This document shows, one piece after another, positions 1 through 10,584 of a stretch of 64,000 nt of DNA. Location of the stretch: assembly GCF_002086275.1 (NCBI RefSeq), contig NZ_MVHT01000013.1, positions 28,570 through 92,569 of the forward strand, read 5' to 3'. This DNA is from Mycobacterium intermedium. GTDB taxonomy: Bacteria > Actinomycetota > Actinomycetes > Mycobacteriales > Mycobacteriaceae. Both the position numbers and the translations under genes were made by a program. Below the pieces are notes generated by a model that saw nothing but the letters and a program-made list of their open reading frames with translations, did not search any database and had not been told where the DNA came from. Positions within the stretch are counted from its first letter, which is position 1, and the number at the start of each line of letters is the position of its first letter.

Positions 1-1564
1 GCAATCCACCTAGTTCGGCGACCCGGTCGTGATCGGCCTCGTCGGACCCGCCCAGCCGGATGTCGGTACCTCGACCTGCCATCTGCGTCGACACCGTGAC
101 CGCCCCGTACTTGCCGGCCTCGGCGATCACCTGCGCCTCTTCGGCGTCGTTCTTTGCGTTCAGCACCACCGCCGGTACCCCGCGTTTGACCAACCGCTCG
201 TGCAGCTCTTCGGATTCGGCGACGTCGCGGGTGCCGACCAGCACCGGTTGCCCGGTCTCGTGGACCTCGACGATGTGTTCCACGATCGCATCGTTCTTGG
301 CTGCCGCGGTGATGTAGACCCGGTCGGACTCGTCTTCGCGGATGTTGGGGGTGTTCGGCGGTATCGGCGAGACACCCAGCTTGTAGAACTGGCGTAGCTG
401 TTCACCGGCGGCCAAGGCGGTGCCGGTCATGCCGCACACCGTCGCGTACCGGTTGATCAGGGCCTGCACCGTGATCGTGTCGAGCACCTCGCCGGTTTCG
501 GTGGTTTCGATGCCCTCCTTCGCTTCGACCGCGGCCTGCAAACCATCGGGCCAGCGCTGCAGCTGGGCGATGCGGCCTCGCGAGGAGTTGATCAGGTGCA
601 CCGCACCGTCGCGGACGATGTAGTGCACGTCGCGCTGCAGCAGCACATGGGCATGCAACGCGACATTGACCTCCGTCAACGTGGTCCCGACGTGTTCCTC
701 GGAGTAGAGGTCGATGCCACCCAGCGCCTTTTCGACCTTGTGGGCGCCGGCTTCGGTCAGGTGGACATTGCGGTTGTCGGCGTCGGTGTCGAAATCCTCC
801 CCCGGGGTCAACTGGCCGACCAGCGTGATGATCTCGAGCCGCGGGGTCTCCCGGTGCGTGGTTCCGGCCAGCACCAGCGGCACCAGCGCCTCGTCGACCA
901 GCACGGAGTCCGCTTCGTCGATGAGGGCGACATCCGGTTTGGGTGATACCAGGTCGTCGACGTCCGTGACCAGCTGATCACGCAGGACGTCGAACCCGAT
1001 CTCGTTCACCGAGGCGTAGGTGACGTTGCAGTTGTACGCCGCCCTGCGGTCCTCGCTCGTCGACTCCGCGGTGATCCAGCCGACGGTCAGGCCCAGCGCC
1101 TCGATCAGCGGGCCCATCCATTCCGCGTCCCGACGGGCCAGGTAGTCGTTGATGGTGACGACGTGCACGTGCCGACCAGCCAACGCGTAGCCCGCTGCCG
1201 CGATCGCCCCGGCCAGGGTCTTGCCCTCACCGGTGGCCATCTCGATGACGTCACCGGCCAGCATCCGCAGGGCACCGAGTAGCTGCACGTCGAACGGCCG
1301 CAGCCCGGTCGTCCGCTCGGCCGCCTCTCGGGCGATGGCGAGGAACTGGGGTATGTCGGAGGAGTTCGCGAGGTCGTCCAGGTTGAGCAGTCCCGCCGCC
1401 TTGCGCAGCTTTTCGTCGCTGAGGTCGGCGGCCTCTTTGTCGTACTCGGCCGAGGCGGTGACCTCGGCCATCGAGCGGTTGCGGTTCTTTTCTGTGCTGG
1501 CGCCGAGCAGTCTCCAGAACCGACTGCTCAGGCGGCCGGGTTGAGCGCGAGTCGTCTTGGGCAC
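1..1564 (-). CDS. secA2: SecA2 accessory preprotein translocase ATPase (3' end outside window)
   Basis: This is the N-terminal ~521 residues of the accessory SecA ATPase, which powers export of a small set of mycobacterial proteins through or beside SecYEG. The SecA DEAD motor is visible: Walker A in MATGEGKT, the DEAD-box region [13 protein letters not shown], and the helicase segment ending [17 protein letters not shown] just before the window edge. The sequence is close to what I remember of M. tuberculosis SecA2. The start is a GTG ([10 protein letters not shown]) directly after an in-frame TGA, and no clear Shine-Dalgarno sits at normal spacing, so a later ATG (MAEVTAS) remains possible. 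About the last 260 residues lie to the left of the window. ilvG follows upstream on the same strand. Confidence 0.95.
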   Translation of the reverse strand, partial: MPKTTRAQPGRLSSRFWRLLGASTEKNRNRSMAEVTASAEYDKEAADLSDEKLRKAAGLLNLDDLANSSDIPQFLAIAREAAERTTGLRPFDVQLLGALRMLAGDVIEMATGEGKTLAGAIAAAGYALAGRHVHVVTINDYLARRDAEWMGPLIEALGLTVGWITAESTSEDRRAAYNCNVTYASVNEIGFDVLRDQLVTDVDDLVSPKPDVALIDEADSVLVDEALVPLVLAGTTHRETPRLEIITLVGQLTPGEDFDTDADNRNVHLTEAGAHKVEKALGGIDLYSEEHVGTTLTEVNVALHAHVLLQRDVHYIVRDGAVHLINSSRGRIAQLQRWPDGLQAAVEAKEGIETTETGEVLDTITVQALINRYATVCGMTGTALAAGEQLRQFYKLGVSPIPPNTPNIREDESDRVYITAAAKNDAIVEHIVEVHETGQPVLVGTRDVAESEELHERLVKRGVPAVVLNAKNDAEEAQVIAEAGKYGAVTVSTQMAGRGTDIRLGGSDEADHDRVAELGGL

Positions 1565-1676
1565 AGCTCAAAGGTACGCGAACCCGCGTGACCTCCTTGC
1601 GGGGCGCGAGCGTGCGGGTTTGTCCGCGACACGCCGAGCGGCGGCGTACCAACACGCACGGTCGCGGGCCAGAGGC

Positions 1677-3314
1677 TCAGGCCAGGTTGGATCGGCGCGG
1701 ATAGGCGACGCTGGGATCGGTGAGCACGTTGACAACCGACGGAATCCCGCTGGCGAAGGCGCGTTCCAGCGCCGGCCGCAGCTCTGCCGGTGCCGATACC
1801 AGCTCGCCGTGCCCACCCAGGGCGCGCACCACTTCGTCGTAGCGGGTCCCCGGGCGCAGTTCGGCCACCACCGAGTAGCCGTACAGCGCCTCCATGGGAT
1901 GTTTCTCCAAGCCCCAGATGCCGTTGTTGCCGATCACCGACACGACGGGGACCTCGTGCCGAACCAGGGTGTCCCACTCCATGCCGCTGAATCCGAAGGC
2001 GCCGTCGCCCTGCAGCAACACCACCTGGCGATCCGGTCGCGCCAGCTTGGCGGCCAGGGCGTAGCCGGGGCCGGAGCCGAGGCAGCCGAACGGCCCGCTG
2101 TCCAGCCAGCAGCCCGGCTGATAGCTGTCGATGACCCGGCCGGCGTAGGAGCCGAAATCTCCCGCGTCGATGACTACCACCGCGTCGCGGTCCAGCATCG
2201 GCGCCAGTTCGGCGTACACGCGCATCGGGTGCAGCGGGATCCGATCCTCGGCGAGCTCGGCCTTCTCCTGGTTGCGCGCCGCGCGTTCGGCCGTCCGAAG
2301 CTCCGTGATCCAGTTCTCATGGTCGGTGCGGCGGGCGCCGGCCAAAGCCGACAGCACGGCGGTCAGATCCCCGTAGAGGCCCGCCGCTATCGGGCGCGGA
2401 TGTTGGCGCTCGGGTTGGATGCGGTCCGCCACCACCAGCTGGGTCTGCTGCCCGAACACCCCACCGAAGCCGAGGCGGAAATCCATTGGCACACCGACGA
2501 TCAGCGCAACATCGGCTTCCTTCAAGGCCTTGGACCGCGCCCGCGAAAACGCCAGCGGGTGGTCGGCGGCGACGACGCCGCGCGCCATGCCGTTCATCAG
2601 CACCGGGATCCGAAGTTCCTCGGCGAGCCGCAGCAGCGCGGCCTCGCCGTGTCCCCACCAGACGTTGGTGCCCGCCATGATCACCGGCCGCCTCGCCGAC
2701 GCCAGCAGTGCGATGGCCCGGTCCAGCGCGGCGCCGTCCGGTGTCGGTGACGCGGGCGCATCGCTCAGAGCGCCGGTGCGGCCGTCATCGTCCGCCAGGG
2801 AGAACACGTGGTCCATCGGGAAGTCGACAAAAGCGACCCCCGAGGGCGCTCCCACCGCCGCCCGCAATGCCTCGTCGACGAGCCGGCCGGCGTCCTCGGC
2901 CGATTGCGCGGTAGCGGCAAACCGCGCCAGCGGCGCCACGAACGGCACGTGGTCGATCTCCTGCAACGAGCCCATCCCCCAGCGCTGTGCGGGTGCCCGG
3001 CCGCCGAGGACCACCAGCGGCGACTGGTTCTGTTGCGCCGCGGCCATCGCGCTCATCCCGTTGGTGACGCCCGGTCCCGCGGTCAGGGCGGCCACCCCCG
3101 GTACCCTGGTCACCTTCGACCAGCCCTCGGCGGCGAAGGCCGCGGTCTGTTCGTGACGGGTGTCGATCAGCCTGATGTTTTCCTCCCGGCAGCCGTCGTA
3201 CAGGGAGAACAAATGCCCGCCCGAAAGCGTGAAAACCGTGTCGATGCCGCTCGCCTTGAGCCGACGGGCGATGAGCCGGCCGGCGTGGATGGTCGTCGGA
3301 GCGTCGATGCTCAT
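1677..3314 (-). CDS. ilvG: Acetolactate synthase-like TPP-dependent enzyme IlvG
   Basis: A 545-residue thiamine-diphosphate enzyme of the acetolactate synthase / oxalyl-CoA decarboxylase superfamily. The N-terminal pyrimidine-binding domain carries the catalytic Glu in [14 protein letters not shown]. The C-terminal PP-binding domain has the GDG...NN metal/TPP motif ([12 protein letters not shown] ... VIGNNGIWG). I chose the ATG at [20 protein letters not shown] because that matches the family N-terminus; an in-frame ATG six codons upstream also exists. The gene lies on the same strand as secA2, about 110 bp upstream of it. Whether it makes acetolactate is not shown; mycobacteria carry a separate IlvB/IlvN enzyme, so substrate assignment is tentative. 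Confidence 0.88.
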   Translation of the reverse strand: MSIDAPTTIHAGRLIARRLKASGIDTVFTLSGGHLFSLYDGCREENIRLIDTRHEQTAAFAAEGWSKVTRVPGVAALTAGPGVTNGMSAMAAAQQNQSPLVVLGGRAPAQRWGMGSLQEIDHVPFVAPLARFAATAQSAEDAGRLVDEALRAAVGAPSGVAFVDFPMDHVFSLADDDGRTGALSDAPASPTPDGAALDRAIALLASARRPVIMAGTNVWWGHGEAALLRLAEELRIPVLMNGMARGVVAADHPLAFSRARSKALKEADVALIVGVPMDFRLGFGGVFGQQTQLVVADRIQPERQHPRPIAAGLYGDLTAVLSALAGARRTDHENWITELRTAERAARNQEKAELAEDRIPLHPMRVYAELAPMLDRDAVVVIDAGDFGSYAGRVIDSYQPGCWLDSGPFGCLGSGPGYALAAKLARPDRQVVLLQGDGAFGFSGMEWDTLVRHEVPVVSVIGNNGIWGLEKHPMEALYGYSVVAELRPGTRYDEVVRALGGHGELVSAPAELRPALERAFASGIPSVVNVLTDPSVAYPRRSNLA

Positions 3315-3502
3315 GGTGGGCAGCTTAATCACACCGCCGTTGCCCGCCGCACCGCCGAGCCGCTGACCCCACCGCGCCCTTCAGCGAATTGCGTTGCGCT
3401 GCAGAGGGTTAACCCGATCAGCTGAGCTATCCGCGGTTGCTCGCGACACAGAGTTGGACCCTTAGCCACGCTTGCGGCCGATGCGCGGGGTACCTTGCCG
3501 GA

Positions 3503-5428
3503 ATGAATCCGGACATGTTCATCTCCACGCGGGACTGGGGCAGCGAACTCTGGAATTCGCTGGAGTGGCTCGCTCAGGCGTGGGCTATCGCGGCGGTGAG
3601 CACCATGGCCATCCTGGTGCTGATCCACCGATTCACCACTTGGGGCAAACAGTTCTGGCGTGTTACCAGTGGCTACTTCCTGGGCCGCGAGAGCATTCCG
3701 GTCTGGATCTGGCTCGGGGTGCTGCTGCTGTCGGTGGTCGCGGGAGTTCGCATCGATGTGCTGCTCTCCTACCAGGGCCGCGACATGATGAACAGCTTTC
3801 AAGCGGTTGCAGCGGGCCTGGGCAACCACGACGAGGCCGTCCGAAATTCCGGGAAAACCGGCTTCTGGTTCTCCATCGGCATTTTCAGCATCCTGGCCGC
3901 CATCCACGTCGCACGCATCATGCTCGATCTGTTCCTGATGCAGCGGTTCATGCTGAGGTGGCGCGCCTGGTTGACCGATCGGCTCACCGACGACTGGCTC
4001 GACGGCAAGGCTTACTACCGGGCCCGCTTCATCGACGACACGATCGACAACCCTGACCAGCGCATCCAGACCGACGTCGACATCTTCACCACCGGCGTCG
4101 GTCCATTGCCGAATACCCCGGGCAACTACACCAAGACCACACTGCTGTTCGGCGGGATCGAAGCCATCACCTCGATGATTTCGTTTACCGGGATTCTGTG
4201 GGGCCTATCCGGCACGCTCACCCTGCCCGTCATCGGCCTCTCACTACCGCGGGCAATGTTCTGGATCTTGTTGACCTACGTGCTGCTCGCCACCATTTTT
4301 GCGTTCTGGATCGGCCGACCAATCATCTGGCTGGCCTTCAACAACGAAAAATTCAACGCCGCATTCCGGTATGCGCTGGTGCGGCTGCGTGATGCCTCAG
4401 AGGCCGTCGCGTTCTACCGCGGCGAACTGGCTGAGCGCACCGGGTTGCGGCGGCTGTTCGAGCCGGTCGTTTCCAACTACAAGCGCTACATCAACCGGAT
4501 GATCGGGTTCTACGGCTGGAACGTCTCGGTGAGCCAGATCATCACGGTGGTGCCGTTCATCCTCCAGTTCCCGCGGTTTCTGGCCGGCGAGATCAAACTT
4601 GGCGCCATGTCGCAGTCCGCGTCGGCGTTCGGCAGTATCCAGGCCGGGCTGTCGTTCTTCCGGAACGCCTACGACTCGTTCGCCGGCTACCGGGCCGCAA
4701 TCATCCGTCTGCACGGCCTCGTCGTCGCCAACGAAGAAGGCAGAGCGCTGCCCGAAGTCACCACGAACCCGGGTATCGATGGAGCTGTCGTGCTCGACGA
4801 TGTCGAGGTCCGCACCCCGGACGGACGGCAGCTCATCAGACCGCTGGACATGCGCCTCGAGGTCGGTGACACCCTGGTGGTCACCGGCCCGTCCGGTAGC
4901 GGCAAGACCACCCTGCTGCGCAGCCTGGCCGAGCTGTGGCCGTTCTGCTCCGGGACGCTGACCCGCCCGTGCGGCCCCAACGAGACGATGTTCCTCTCCC
5001 AGATGCCGTATGTGCCGCTCGGCGATCTGCGTGCGGTGGTGTCGTACCCGGCGAAAGAAAACACGATCGACGACGACACCTTGAGAAGCACACTGCGAAA
5101 GGTCGCGCTCCCCCATCTGGTCGACCGGTTGGACGATGTGCTCGACTGGGCGAAGGTCCTCTCCCCCGGCGAGCAACAGCGGATCGCGTTCGCGCGCATA
5201 CTCTTAACGCGCCCCAAGGTCATCTTCTTCGACGAGTCGACCTCCGCGCTCGACGAGGGTCTCGAGTTCATGCTTTATTCACTCGTCCGCACGGAGCTGC
5301 CGGACACCATCCTGGTCAGTGTGAGCCACCGCAGCACCGTCGAGCAGCACCACACTCACGAACTCCACCTGCTCGGAGACGGCGAGTGGCGGCTGGGCAG
5401 GCTCGAGAAAGAACCCGCGCAGGTCTAG
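3503..5428 (+). CDS. bacA: BacA/SbmA-type ABC transporter (Rv1819c-like)
   Basis: A 641-residue fused ABC transporter: an N-terminal SbmA/BacA-like membrane domain (residues ~20-420, several hydrophobic helices) followed by one ATPase domain. The ATPase shows Walker [12 protein letters not shown], signature [14 protein letters not shown] and Walker B VIFFDEST. The M. tuberculosis homologue Rv1819c imports vitamin B12 and other hydrophilic solutes, so a broad uptake role in the inner membrane is likely. The ATG at [13 protein letters not shown] was chosen over an upstream in-frame TTG because family N-termini begin near there; its Shine-Dalgarno is weak. The gene is divergent from ilvG, and its stop overlaps the convergent flavoprotein stop by 3-4 bases. 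Confidence 0.92.
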   Translation: MNPDMFISTRDWGSELWNSLEWLAQAWAIAAVSTMAILVLIHRFTTWGKQFWRVTSGYFLGRESIPVWIWLGVLLLSVVAGVRIDVLLSYQGRDMMNSFQAVAAGLGNHDEAVRNSGKTGFWFSIGIFSILAAIHVARIMLDLFLMQRFMLRWRAWLTDRLTDDWLDGKAYYRARFIDDTIDNPDQRIQTDVDIFTTGVGPLPNTPGNYTKTTLLFGGIEAITSMISFTGILWGLSGTLTLPVIGLSLPRAMFWILLTYVLLATIFAFWIGRPIIWLAFNNEKFNAAFRYALVRLRDASEAVAFYRGELAERTGLRRLFEPVVSNYKRYINRMIGFYGWNVSVSQIITVVPFILQFPRFLAGEIKLGAMSQSASAFGSIQAGLSFFRNAYDSFAGYRAAIIRLHGLVVANEEGRALPEVTTNPGIDGAVVLDDVEVRTPDGRQLIRPLDMRLEVGDTLVVTGPSGSGKTTLLRSLAELWPFCSGTLTRPCGPNETMFLSQMPYVPLGDLRAVVSYPAKENTIDDDTLRSTLRKVALPHLVDRLDDVLDWAKVLSPGEQQRIAFARILLTRPKVIFFDESTSALDEGLEFMLYSLVRTELPDTILVSVSHRSTVEQHHTHELHLLGDGEWRLGRLEKEPAQV

Positions 5429-6924
5429 GTCGCGTTGGCCGCAGCCTTGGCCGCCGCGTGCGATCCGGCGCGGCGGCCGAAGAACGACCCCTCCCCCAAC
5501 TGCGTGCCGCTGGCGTAGCCCTTGCCGTCCTGAGCGAGGTTGGAAGCGCATGCGCCCGCGGCGTACAGGCCCGGCACCGTCGACCCGTCCTCGCGCAGCA
5601 CTTCGCCATCCAGCGACACCCTCAGGCCACCAAGGGTGAATCCGGAGTACATTGCCCGCCCCAACGACAGATCGAACACCGCCCAAGGGCTTTTGCCTTG
5701 TGGTGCAACGTATTCCGGCTGTTTGTGAAAGTCGGGGTCCTCGCCTTTGGTGGCGAACTCGTTGTAGCGGTCCAAGGTCGTCGCGACGTTTCCGGCCGGA
5801 ATGCCCAGTGCGGCTTCCAATTCCGCGATCGTCTCGTAGCCGTCGAGGAAGCGGATCAGTGGCATCTCCGGCATCTGCATGTGCGCTTCGTCGACGATCA
5901 GGTAGGCCGTTTGGTCCGGCTGCTCCAACACGAAAGCCGAAGTGCGCGAATGGTAGGAGTCTTCGGCGACGAAGCGCTTGCCCTCCTTGTTGACGATCAC
6001 CCCGGTCAGCAGGATTTCTGGTGGATAGGCCGCCGCCGTGATGAACAACTCGTCCATGTTCTCGGTGGCGCCGCCCGCCGAGATCCCCAGCCGGATGCCC
6101 AGCCCGTCGTCGTTGGGGTTCCCCAGGATGTAGGGCGCCACCAGGCCGTGGTGTTTGGTGCGTCGCGGTTGACCCAACGCGGGGGTGTGCTCGGCGACCA
6201 TGTCGGGGTTCATCGCGAACCCCCCGGCGGCAATCACGACCGACTTCGCCTTGACCGCGCCGGTCTCGGAGAAGTGCTTCCACGACGCGCCGACGACCGC
6301 TCCGGCGTCGTCCAGGACGAGGTTGGTCACCCCGGTCTCGTAGCGGATCTCGACGCCGAGTTCGTCGGCGCGCTTGACCAGCAGGTCGATAACCATCGCC
6401 GCTCCGCCCAACTCGCCAGGCACCGGAACCGAATGCCCTCGGGGAGCCGGCTTTGCCTCCTCGCAGAAAGGCCACACCTTTTCGTTGCCGGTGTAGCTCA
6501 ACCCCTCGGTGCCAGGCGGGACGACCACTTTGCCCGGGTAGAAGCTGCGCTCGAACTGAAAGCCCAGCCCCTCAAGCCAATTGAAATGCTCGACGCTGCC
6601 CTCACAGTAGGCGCGGATCTTGGCGTGGTCCGGTTGTCGGGAAACCGCGACGAGGTACTTGTACATCTCTTCCGGCGTGTCGTCATGACCGGTCGCCTGC
6701 TGGACCGCGGTTCCGCCACCCAGGTAAAAGTGCCCTCCGGCAAGCGAAGTCGTGCCACCCGCCGCACCGGCGCGCTCGAGGACCAGCACCCGCGCGCCGG
6801 CCGCGGCGGCGCTGACCGCGGCGCAGCCGCCGCCGATGCCGAATCCCACCACCAGCACATCCACCTCGTCCGACCAGGACGTCACCGTGTCTGCATGGAC
6901 TGTGGCTGGGATCTCGGTGCTCAC
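5425..6924 (-). CDS. FAD-dependent flavoprotein, fumarate reductase / ketosteroid dehydrogenase-like (Rv1817-like)
   Basis: A 499-residue FAD enzyme of the FAD_binding_2 superfamily. The dinucleotide-binding glycine motif lies near the N-terminus ([21 protein letters not shown]), followed by [24 protein letters not shown]-terminal FAD-contact segment ends [19 protein letters not shown]. These proteins reduce or dehydrogenate C=C bonds next to a carbonyl; the exact substrate is unknown. The GTG start has AGGAG six bases upstream and overlaps the stop of the preceding VOC gene (GTGA), so the two are probably co-transcribed. Its end overlaps the bacA stop, leaving no room for the PE_PGRS33 gene that sits here in M. 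tuberculosis. Confidence 0.88.
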   Translation of the reverse strand: MSTEIPATVHADTVTSWSDEVDVLVVGFGIGGGCAAVSAAAAGARVLVLERAGAAGGTTSLAGGHFYLGGGTAVQQATGHDDTPEEMYKYLVAVSRQPDHAKIRAYCEGSVEHFNWLEGLGFQFERSFYPGKVVVPPGTEGLSYTGNEKVWPFCEEAKPAPRGHSVPVPGELGGAAMVIDLLVKRADELGVEIRYETGVTNLVLDDAGAVVGASWKHFSETGAVKAKSVVIAAGGFAMNPDMVAEHTPALGQPRRTKHHGLVAPYILGNPNDDGLGIRLGISAGGATENMDELFITAAAYPPEILLTGVIVNKEGKRFVAEDSYHSRTSAFVLEQPDQTAYLIVDEAHMQMPEMPLIRFLDGYETIAELEAALGIPAGNVATTLDRYNEFATKGEDPDFHKQPEYVAPQGKSPWAVFDLSLGRAMYSGFTLGGLRVSLDGEVLREDGSTVPGLYAAGACASNLAQDGKGYASGTQLGEGSFFGRRAGSHAAAKAAANAT

Positions 6925-7421
6925 CGCTGCTCCTGTTTGATGTAGTCGTAGAAGGTCCGCATTTGTGGTGACACGTATGCGAATTCGAGATACGGCACCC
7001 CCGCCTCTGGGGCGGCGACGTAGCCGAAGTGCATCCCGCCCGGCATCACGCCCTGCTGGACGACGGGGGTGCCGCGCTCGGCCGCGTCGGCCAGGGCGGC
7101 GGCGAAGCCGTCGAGGCTGTCCGCCTCCACGCAGATGTGGTGCAGACCGGTCCCGTGGTGGCGCAGAAAGTCACTATAGATATTCTCGCCGCGGACCGGC
7201 TCGATGAGCTCCAGCTGCGTGTCCCCGAGGTAGCTCAGCGAGATGTGGGCAAAGAAATCTGCCGGCTGGCCGTGGTAGCTACAGGTGTCTGGAGCGAAGT
7301 GCACATCGGGTATCCGCACCCATTTCCGGACCCCTAGCAGGGCGGTAAGTGCCTTTTCGGTGGCGTCGATGTCGGTCGTCACCCAGGCGATCTGGGTTGG
7401 CGACTGAACGGGGAGGTTCAT
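6921..7421 (-). CDS. Glyoxalase/VOC family protein
   Basis: A 166-residue protein of the vicinal oxygen chelate fold with two beta-alpha-beta-beta-beta modules: IAWVTTDIDATEKALTALLG at the N-terminus and GTGLHHICVEADSLDGF in the second half. Candidate metal ligands are His in LHHI and Glu residues in LELIEP and YLEFAYV. It resembles methylmalonyl-CoA epimerase / glyoxalase-like members, but the reaction cannot be assigned. The long upstream open frame lacks homology, so the ATG at MNLPVQSPTQ was chosen. It overlaps the start of the FAD flavoprotein by four bases and follows a TetR gene by 107 bp, suggesting a small regulator-VOC-flavoprotein unit. Confidence 0.82.
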   Translation of the reverse strand: MNLPVQSPTQIAWVTTDIDATEKALTALLGVRKWVRIPDVHFAPDTCSYHGQPADFFAHISLSYLGDTQLELIEPVRGENIYSDFLRHHGTGLHHICVEADSLDGFAAALADAAERGTPVVQQGVMPGGMHFGYVAAPEAGVPYLEFAYVSPQMRTFYDYIKQEQR

Positions 7422-7528
7422 CGTCTCGCAGAATAGCCGAGCGTGGAACTTTGCCGCCAGGGACCGTCGGCACCGCGAAATCCCAAGCTGAACACGTTCT
7501 AATTTGCTCTGCGACGGCGCCGGAAGCG

Positions 7529-8215
7529 TCAGCGCTCCCCGAGCATGTCGACCAGGAACCGAACTTGGGTATCGAACACGGCGGCTGGGTTGGTGAGGGT
7601 GTCGGCGCCGTATTGCCCGAACACCTCCAGGCTGACCGCGCCCAGCACACCCGCCCAGAGCGTGAAGCACTTGGCCATCACCCGGTCGTCGCCGGGAAAT
7701 CCGAACTCTTTGCGAATCCGTTCGAAGTCCGACGACATCGGTTGCGGCGCAATGTCATCGGTCAACATGATCTCTCCGGTGGTAATCCCGGCCGCGACCG
7801 CGTCGAGAAGCGCTGCCACGACGCGAGTGCCGACGCCGACGGTGCGCTCCGGCGGAGCGTGATATCCGGGCACCGGGCTGCCGTACAGCAGAGCCCACCG
7901 GGCCGGGTGCGCGACCGCCCATTGGCGGACCGCGTGTGCGATCGCGAGGACGTCGTCGCCCCACCAGCCCACGGCCGTGGCGTCGCGGGCGCGGTCCACT
8001 GCATCGGCCAACTCCGAGTAGGCGTCCACCAGCAGCAAGGTCAGCAACTCGTCCCTACTGGACACGTAGCGGTACACCGCCGATGACACCATGCCCAGAT
8101 CGCGGGCGATCGCCCGCAACGACAGCCCGGCCGCGCCGTGCTCGACCAGCTGCTGTCGACCGAGTTCGATGATTCTCGCCTCGACGTGCTCCCGCGAGTC
8201 CTGGCGCTTGCCCAT
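7529..8215 (-). CDS. TetR family transcriptional regulator (Rv1816-like)
   Basis: A 228-residue one-component regulator. The N-terminal helix-turn-helix is typical of TetR proteins (GAAGLSLRAIARDLGMVSSA then VYRYVSSRDELLTLLL); the rest is the helical ligand/dimer domain. The ATG at MGKRQDS was chosen because homology starts there; the upstream frame reads into the intergenic region. The gene is divergent from a deazaflavin-type nitroreductase, and two related palindromes lie between the two starts, so autoregulation and control of the neighbour are likely. The VOC and FAD genes follow in the same direction. Confidence 0.9.
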   Translation of the reverse strand: MGKRQDSREHVEARIIELGRQQLVEHGAAGLSLRAIARDLGMVSSAVYRYVSSRDELLTLLLVDAYSELADAVDRARDATAVGWWGDDVLAIAHAVRQWAVAHPARWALLYGSPVPGYHAPPERTVGVGTRVVAALLDAVAAGITTGEIMLTDDIAPQPMSSDFERIRKEFGFPGDDRVMAKCFTLWAGVLGAVSLEVFGQYGADTLTNPAAVFDTQVRFLVDMLGER

Positions 8216-8235
8216 CCCGGAAGTCTGGCACAACC

Positions 8236-8304
8236 GAGAACGGTGCTCTTGACTATCGGCCATCTCCGTGGGACCGTGTTTGTAGAAATGAGAGCAGTGC
8301 TCTC
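8236..8304. promoter_or_regulatory. Two related palindromes, candidate TetR operators
   Basis: The intergenic region between the TetR gene and the divergent nitroreductase holds a perfect 15-bp palindrome GAGAGCAGTGCTCTC (8290-8304, 7-bp arms around one base) and a second copy GAGAACGGTGCTCTT (8236-8250) matching it at 12 of 15 positions. The spacing and form are typical of TetR operators. One copy sits just before each start, consistent with control of both divergent genes. Binding is inferred, not shown. Confidence 0.7.
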
Positions 8305-8331
8305 TAAACCGATACCGAGATGAGGACGCCG

Positions 8332-8802
8332 ATGGCCGCGCGCTACGAAAAGCCGAACGGGATGGCACGGGCAGCAAACTCGGTTATCCGCTACCTGGCC
8401 GAACGCGGGATCAGCGTGGCGGGCACGCGGGCGCTGCGGGTGCGGGGCCGCAAGACGGGCAAGATGCGCGCGGTGGTGATCAACCTGTTGACCGTCGACG
8501 GCGTGGACTACGTCGTCTCGCCGCGGGGTGAAACTCAGTGGGCCCGTAACGTCAGGGCCGCCGGTGTCGTCGAGTTGGGCCCACGCCGGCCCGCATTCCG
8601 AAGCGGCGTGTCCGCTGCGCCCGCCGTGCCCACTGCCGTCCGCGAGGTCGCCGACGACGACAAACCCGAACTGCTGAGGCGCTATCTGGCCAGGTGGTAT
8701 TGGCAGGTCAAGGGCTACGTCCTGGGTTTGACACCGGAGTCCACCGATGACGAGTTGCGCGCCGCAGCGCCGCTGATCCCGGTTTTTGCGCTGGTGGGCT
8801 AG
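8332..8802 (+). CDS. Deazaflavin (F420)-dependent nitroreductase family protein
   Basis: A 156-residue protein of the Ddn/split beta-barrel flavin-reductase family, which binds coenzyme F420 in actinobacteria. Typical elements are ALRVRGRKTGKMRAVVINLL and the YVVSPRGETQWARNVRA segment. The ATG at MAARYEKPNG has GAGG a few bases upstream; another ATG four codons earlier is possible. It probably reduces small quinone- or enone-like compounds, but the substrate is unknown. It is divergent from a TetR gene, with palindromic candidate operators in between, so its expression is probably induced by the ligand of that repressor. The next gene is convergent, 6 bp away. Confidence 0.85.
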   Translation: MAARYEKPNGMARAANSVIRYLAERGISVAGTRALRVRGRKTGKMRAVVINLLTVDGVDYVVSPRGETQWARNVRAAGVVELGPRRPAFRSGVSAAPAVPTAVREVADDDKPELLRRYLARWYWQVKGYVLGLTPESTDDELRAAAPLIPVFALVG

Positions 8803-8808
8803 CCCCGG

Positions 8809-9477
8809 CTAGCCCCGGACGGAAACTCCGAGATCCTCGCGCATCTGCTCGGAAGCGGCCTGCCACGACACCGCTGCGGGCAGGTCACCCCAGACGCTGT
8901 TGAAGATCCCGACCAGCTCCGCCGGACCTCCGCCCGCGAGGTACACCGGCCCGCCGGAGTCGCCCTTCTGACTCGCCACGCCGCCGGTCATGGTGAACCA
9001 CCCGTTGTTGGCGCTCACAACCGTTCCGCAGGTTTCGCCGGTGCTGATGCCGAAATGGCAAACCGGCTGACCGGGCGCCGGCGCCAAGCCCGGCCTCGAT
9101 ACCAATGGGCGGCCACCCGGCAGGACGTTGTTCACGGCCACGTTGTCCGCCAACGCGATCGCCTCGTAGTCGTCGATGGCTTCGTCGGTCGCCACGGTCG
9201 AGCCGCTGGGCGTGCTATCCCGGAAAGCCGCCAGGCGCCCTATGACGTTCCCGTCCCGGTCGGTGACGGGTCCGTTGCCCCGACAATGCCCCGCGGTGAA
9301 CGCCATCCGCAGCCCGGGGTCCACGTAGGCCAACGTGCAGACGTGGGTGTCCTGGTGGATCTCCATACCCGGGAACACCAGCGTGGCATCGGCACGGGCG
9401 ATCGTCGGGGAAACTCCGGCTAACAGTGCCGCGGTGCCAATCGCGGCGGCACCTGCGCGCAATGCCAAGCGGCGCAC
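8809..9477 (-). CDS. Secreted trypsin-like serine protease (Rv1815-like)
   Basis: A 222-residue protein with a signal peptide (Arg-rich start, then an Ala/Leu core ending near PTIARA). The chymotrypsin-fold triad is visible: His in FTAGHCRG, Asp in the DDYEAIAL region, and Ser in KGDSGGPVY. Paired cysteines are present ([13 protein letters not shown] and [13 protein letters not shown]), fitting an exported, disulfide-stabilised enzyme. M. tuberculosis Rv1815 is the likely orthologue by sequence and position. Whether it is proteolytically active or only retains the fold cannot be told here. Confidence 0.85.
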   Translation of the reverse strand: MRRLALRAGAAAIGTAALLAGVSPTIARADATLVFPGMEIHQDTHVCTLAYVDPGLRMAFTAGHCRGNGPVTDRDGNVIGRLAAFRDSTPSGSTVATDEAIDDYEAIALADNVAVNNVLPGGRPLVSRPGLAPAPGQPVCHFGISTGETCGTVVSANNGWFTMTGGVASQKGDSGGPVYLAGGGPAELVGIFNSVWGDLPAAVSWQAASEQMREDLGVSVRG

Positions 9478-9552
9478 TCTGAACTCCGATCCGTCGAGGC
9501 CGGTTCGGCGCCGACCACACGTCTTGGTTTTTCGCGCCGAGAACGCTTGACG

Positions 9553-10455
9553 TTACCCCGACGTGACCAGAGGCGTCGTCTGGTCGGATGCGGCGGTGAC
9601 GCGCGGTTGCCAGCCCGGCGGCCCAAAGACGTAGCCCAGCCGATCCCGCAACCGCTTCGCACGCCGGAAGTCGCGTGCAATCGCCACGTATTCGTACGTC
9701 TGCAGCTTCCAGATGTTGTAGGTGTCGACCTGCTTGGTCAGTCCGTAGTGCGGCCGGAACACCTCCGGCTGGAAGCTGCCGAACAACCTGTCCCAGATGA
9801 TCACGATGCCGCCGTAGTTCTTGTCCAGGTAAATCTTGTCCATCCCGTGGTGGACCCGGTGGTGGGACGGCGTGTTGAAAACGAATTCGAACCAGCGCGG
9901 CAGCTTGTCGATCCGCTCAGTGTGGATCCAGAACTGATAGATCAGGTTCAGCGACCAGCTGAAGAAAACCAGCCACGGCGGTATGCCCAAGAGCGGCAGC
10001 GGAAGCCACATCAGGATCTTGACGCTGTCATTCCACTTCTGCCGGAGTGCGGTGGCGAGGTTGTAGTACTGGCTCGAGTGGTGCGCCTGGTGGGTGGCCC
10101 ACAGCAACCGAATGCGGTGGGCACCACGGTGGTAGGCGTAATAGATCAAGTCGACACCCAAGATCGCGATGACCCACGTGTACCACTGGCCGGCCGAGAG
10201 ATGCCATGGTGCGACATAGACATACAACGCGGCGTAGCCGAGCAGGGCCAACGTCTTCCAGAAAGCGGTGGTGAAAATCGAAACGAGCCCCATCGAGACG
10301 CTCGTGACGGAGTCACGGGCAAAGTGCGCCCCAGAGGCTGGGCGGGATTTGCCGGTCTCTGTTTCTTCGATGCTTTCGAGCTTGCGTGCCGCTACCCATT
10401 CGAGGGTGAGCAGCAGCAGGAAAAACGGGATGGCGAAGAACACCGGGTCCCGCAT
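9553..10455 (-). CDS. erg3: Sterol desaturase / fatty acid hydroxylase family membrane protein (erg3/Rv1814-like)
   Basis: A 300-residue integral membrane di-iron enzyme of the fatty acid hydroxylase superfamily. The histidine clusters that bind iron are visible: YHRGAH, HQAHHSS and HHRVHHG. Hydrophobic segments lie at the N-terminus (MRDPVFFAIPFFLLLLTLEW) and around residues 60-120. It probably hydroxylates or desaturates a lipid or sterol-like substrate. The ATG at MRDPVFF gives the same length I recall for Rv1814; the long upstream open frame overlaps the divergent esterase gene and is not coding. The name erg3 follows M. tuberculosis annotation and does not prove C5-sterol desaturation. 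Confidence 0.85.
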   Translation of the reverse strand: MRDPVFFAIPFFLLLLTLEWVAARKLESIEETETGKSRPASGAHFARDSVTSVSMGLVSIFTTAFWKTLALLGYAALYVYVAPWHLSAGQWYTWVIAILGVDLIYYAYHRGAHRIRLLWATHQAHHSSQYYNLATALRQKWNDSVKILMWLPLPLLGIPPWLVFFSWSLNLIYQFWIHTERIDKLPRWFEFVFNTPSHHRVHHGMDKIYLDKNYGGIVIIWDRLFGSFQPEVFRPHYGLTKQVDTYNIWKLQTYEYVAIARDFRRAKRLRDRLGYVFGPPGWQPRVTAASDQTTPLVTSG

Positions 10456-10584
10456 GGGCCCGGGCAGGATGGCTAAGAAGCCTGGGTATACGACATCCAC
10501 ACCAGACAGATTACGACTCGCCGTCCCCGTGCAGTGACCGTCGGTCGCATTCAGGGGTCCAGGGAGTACACACTGAGGAGCGCT

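Noticed and set aside
3405..3436. tRNA-like sequence on the minus strand (GCGGATAGCTCAGCTGATCGG).
   Set aside because: Only the 5' part resembles a tRNA. The D-stem does not close, and no anticodon arm, T-arm or acceptor partner follows.
4936..6945. 669-codon plus-strand frame across the end of bacA and the flavoprotein.
   Set aside because: Out of frame with bacA and antisense to a clear FAD enzyme; no domain in it.
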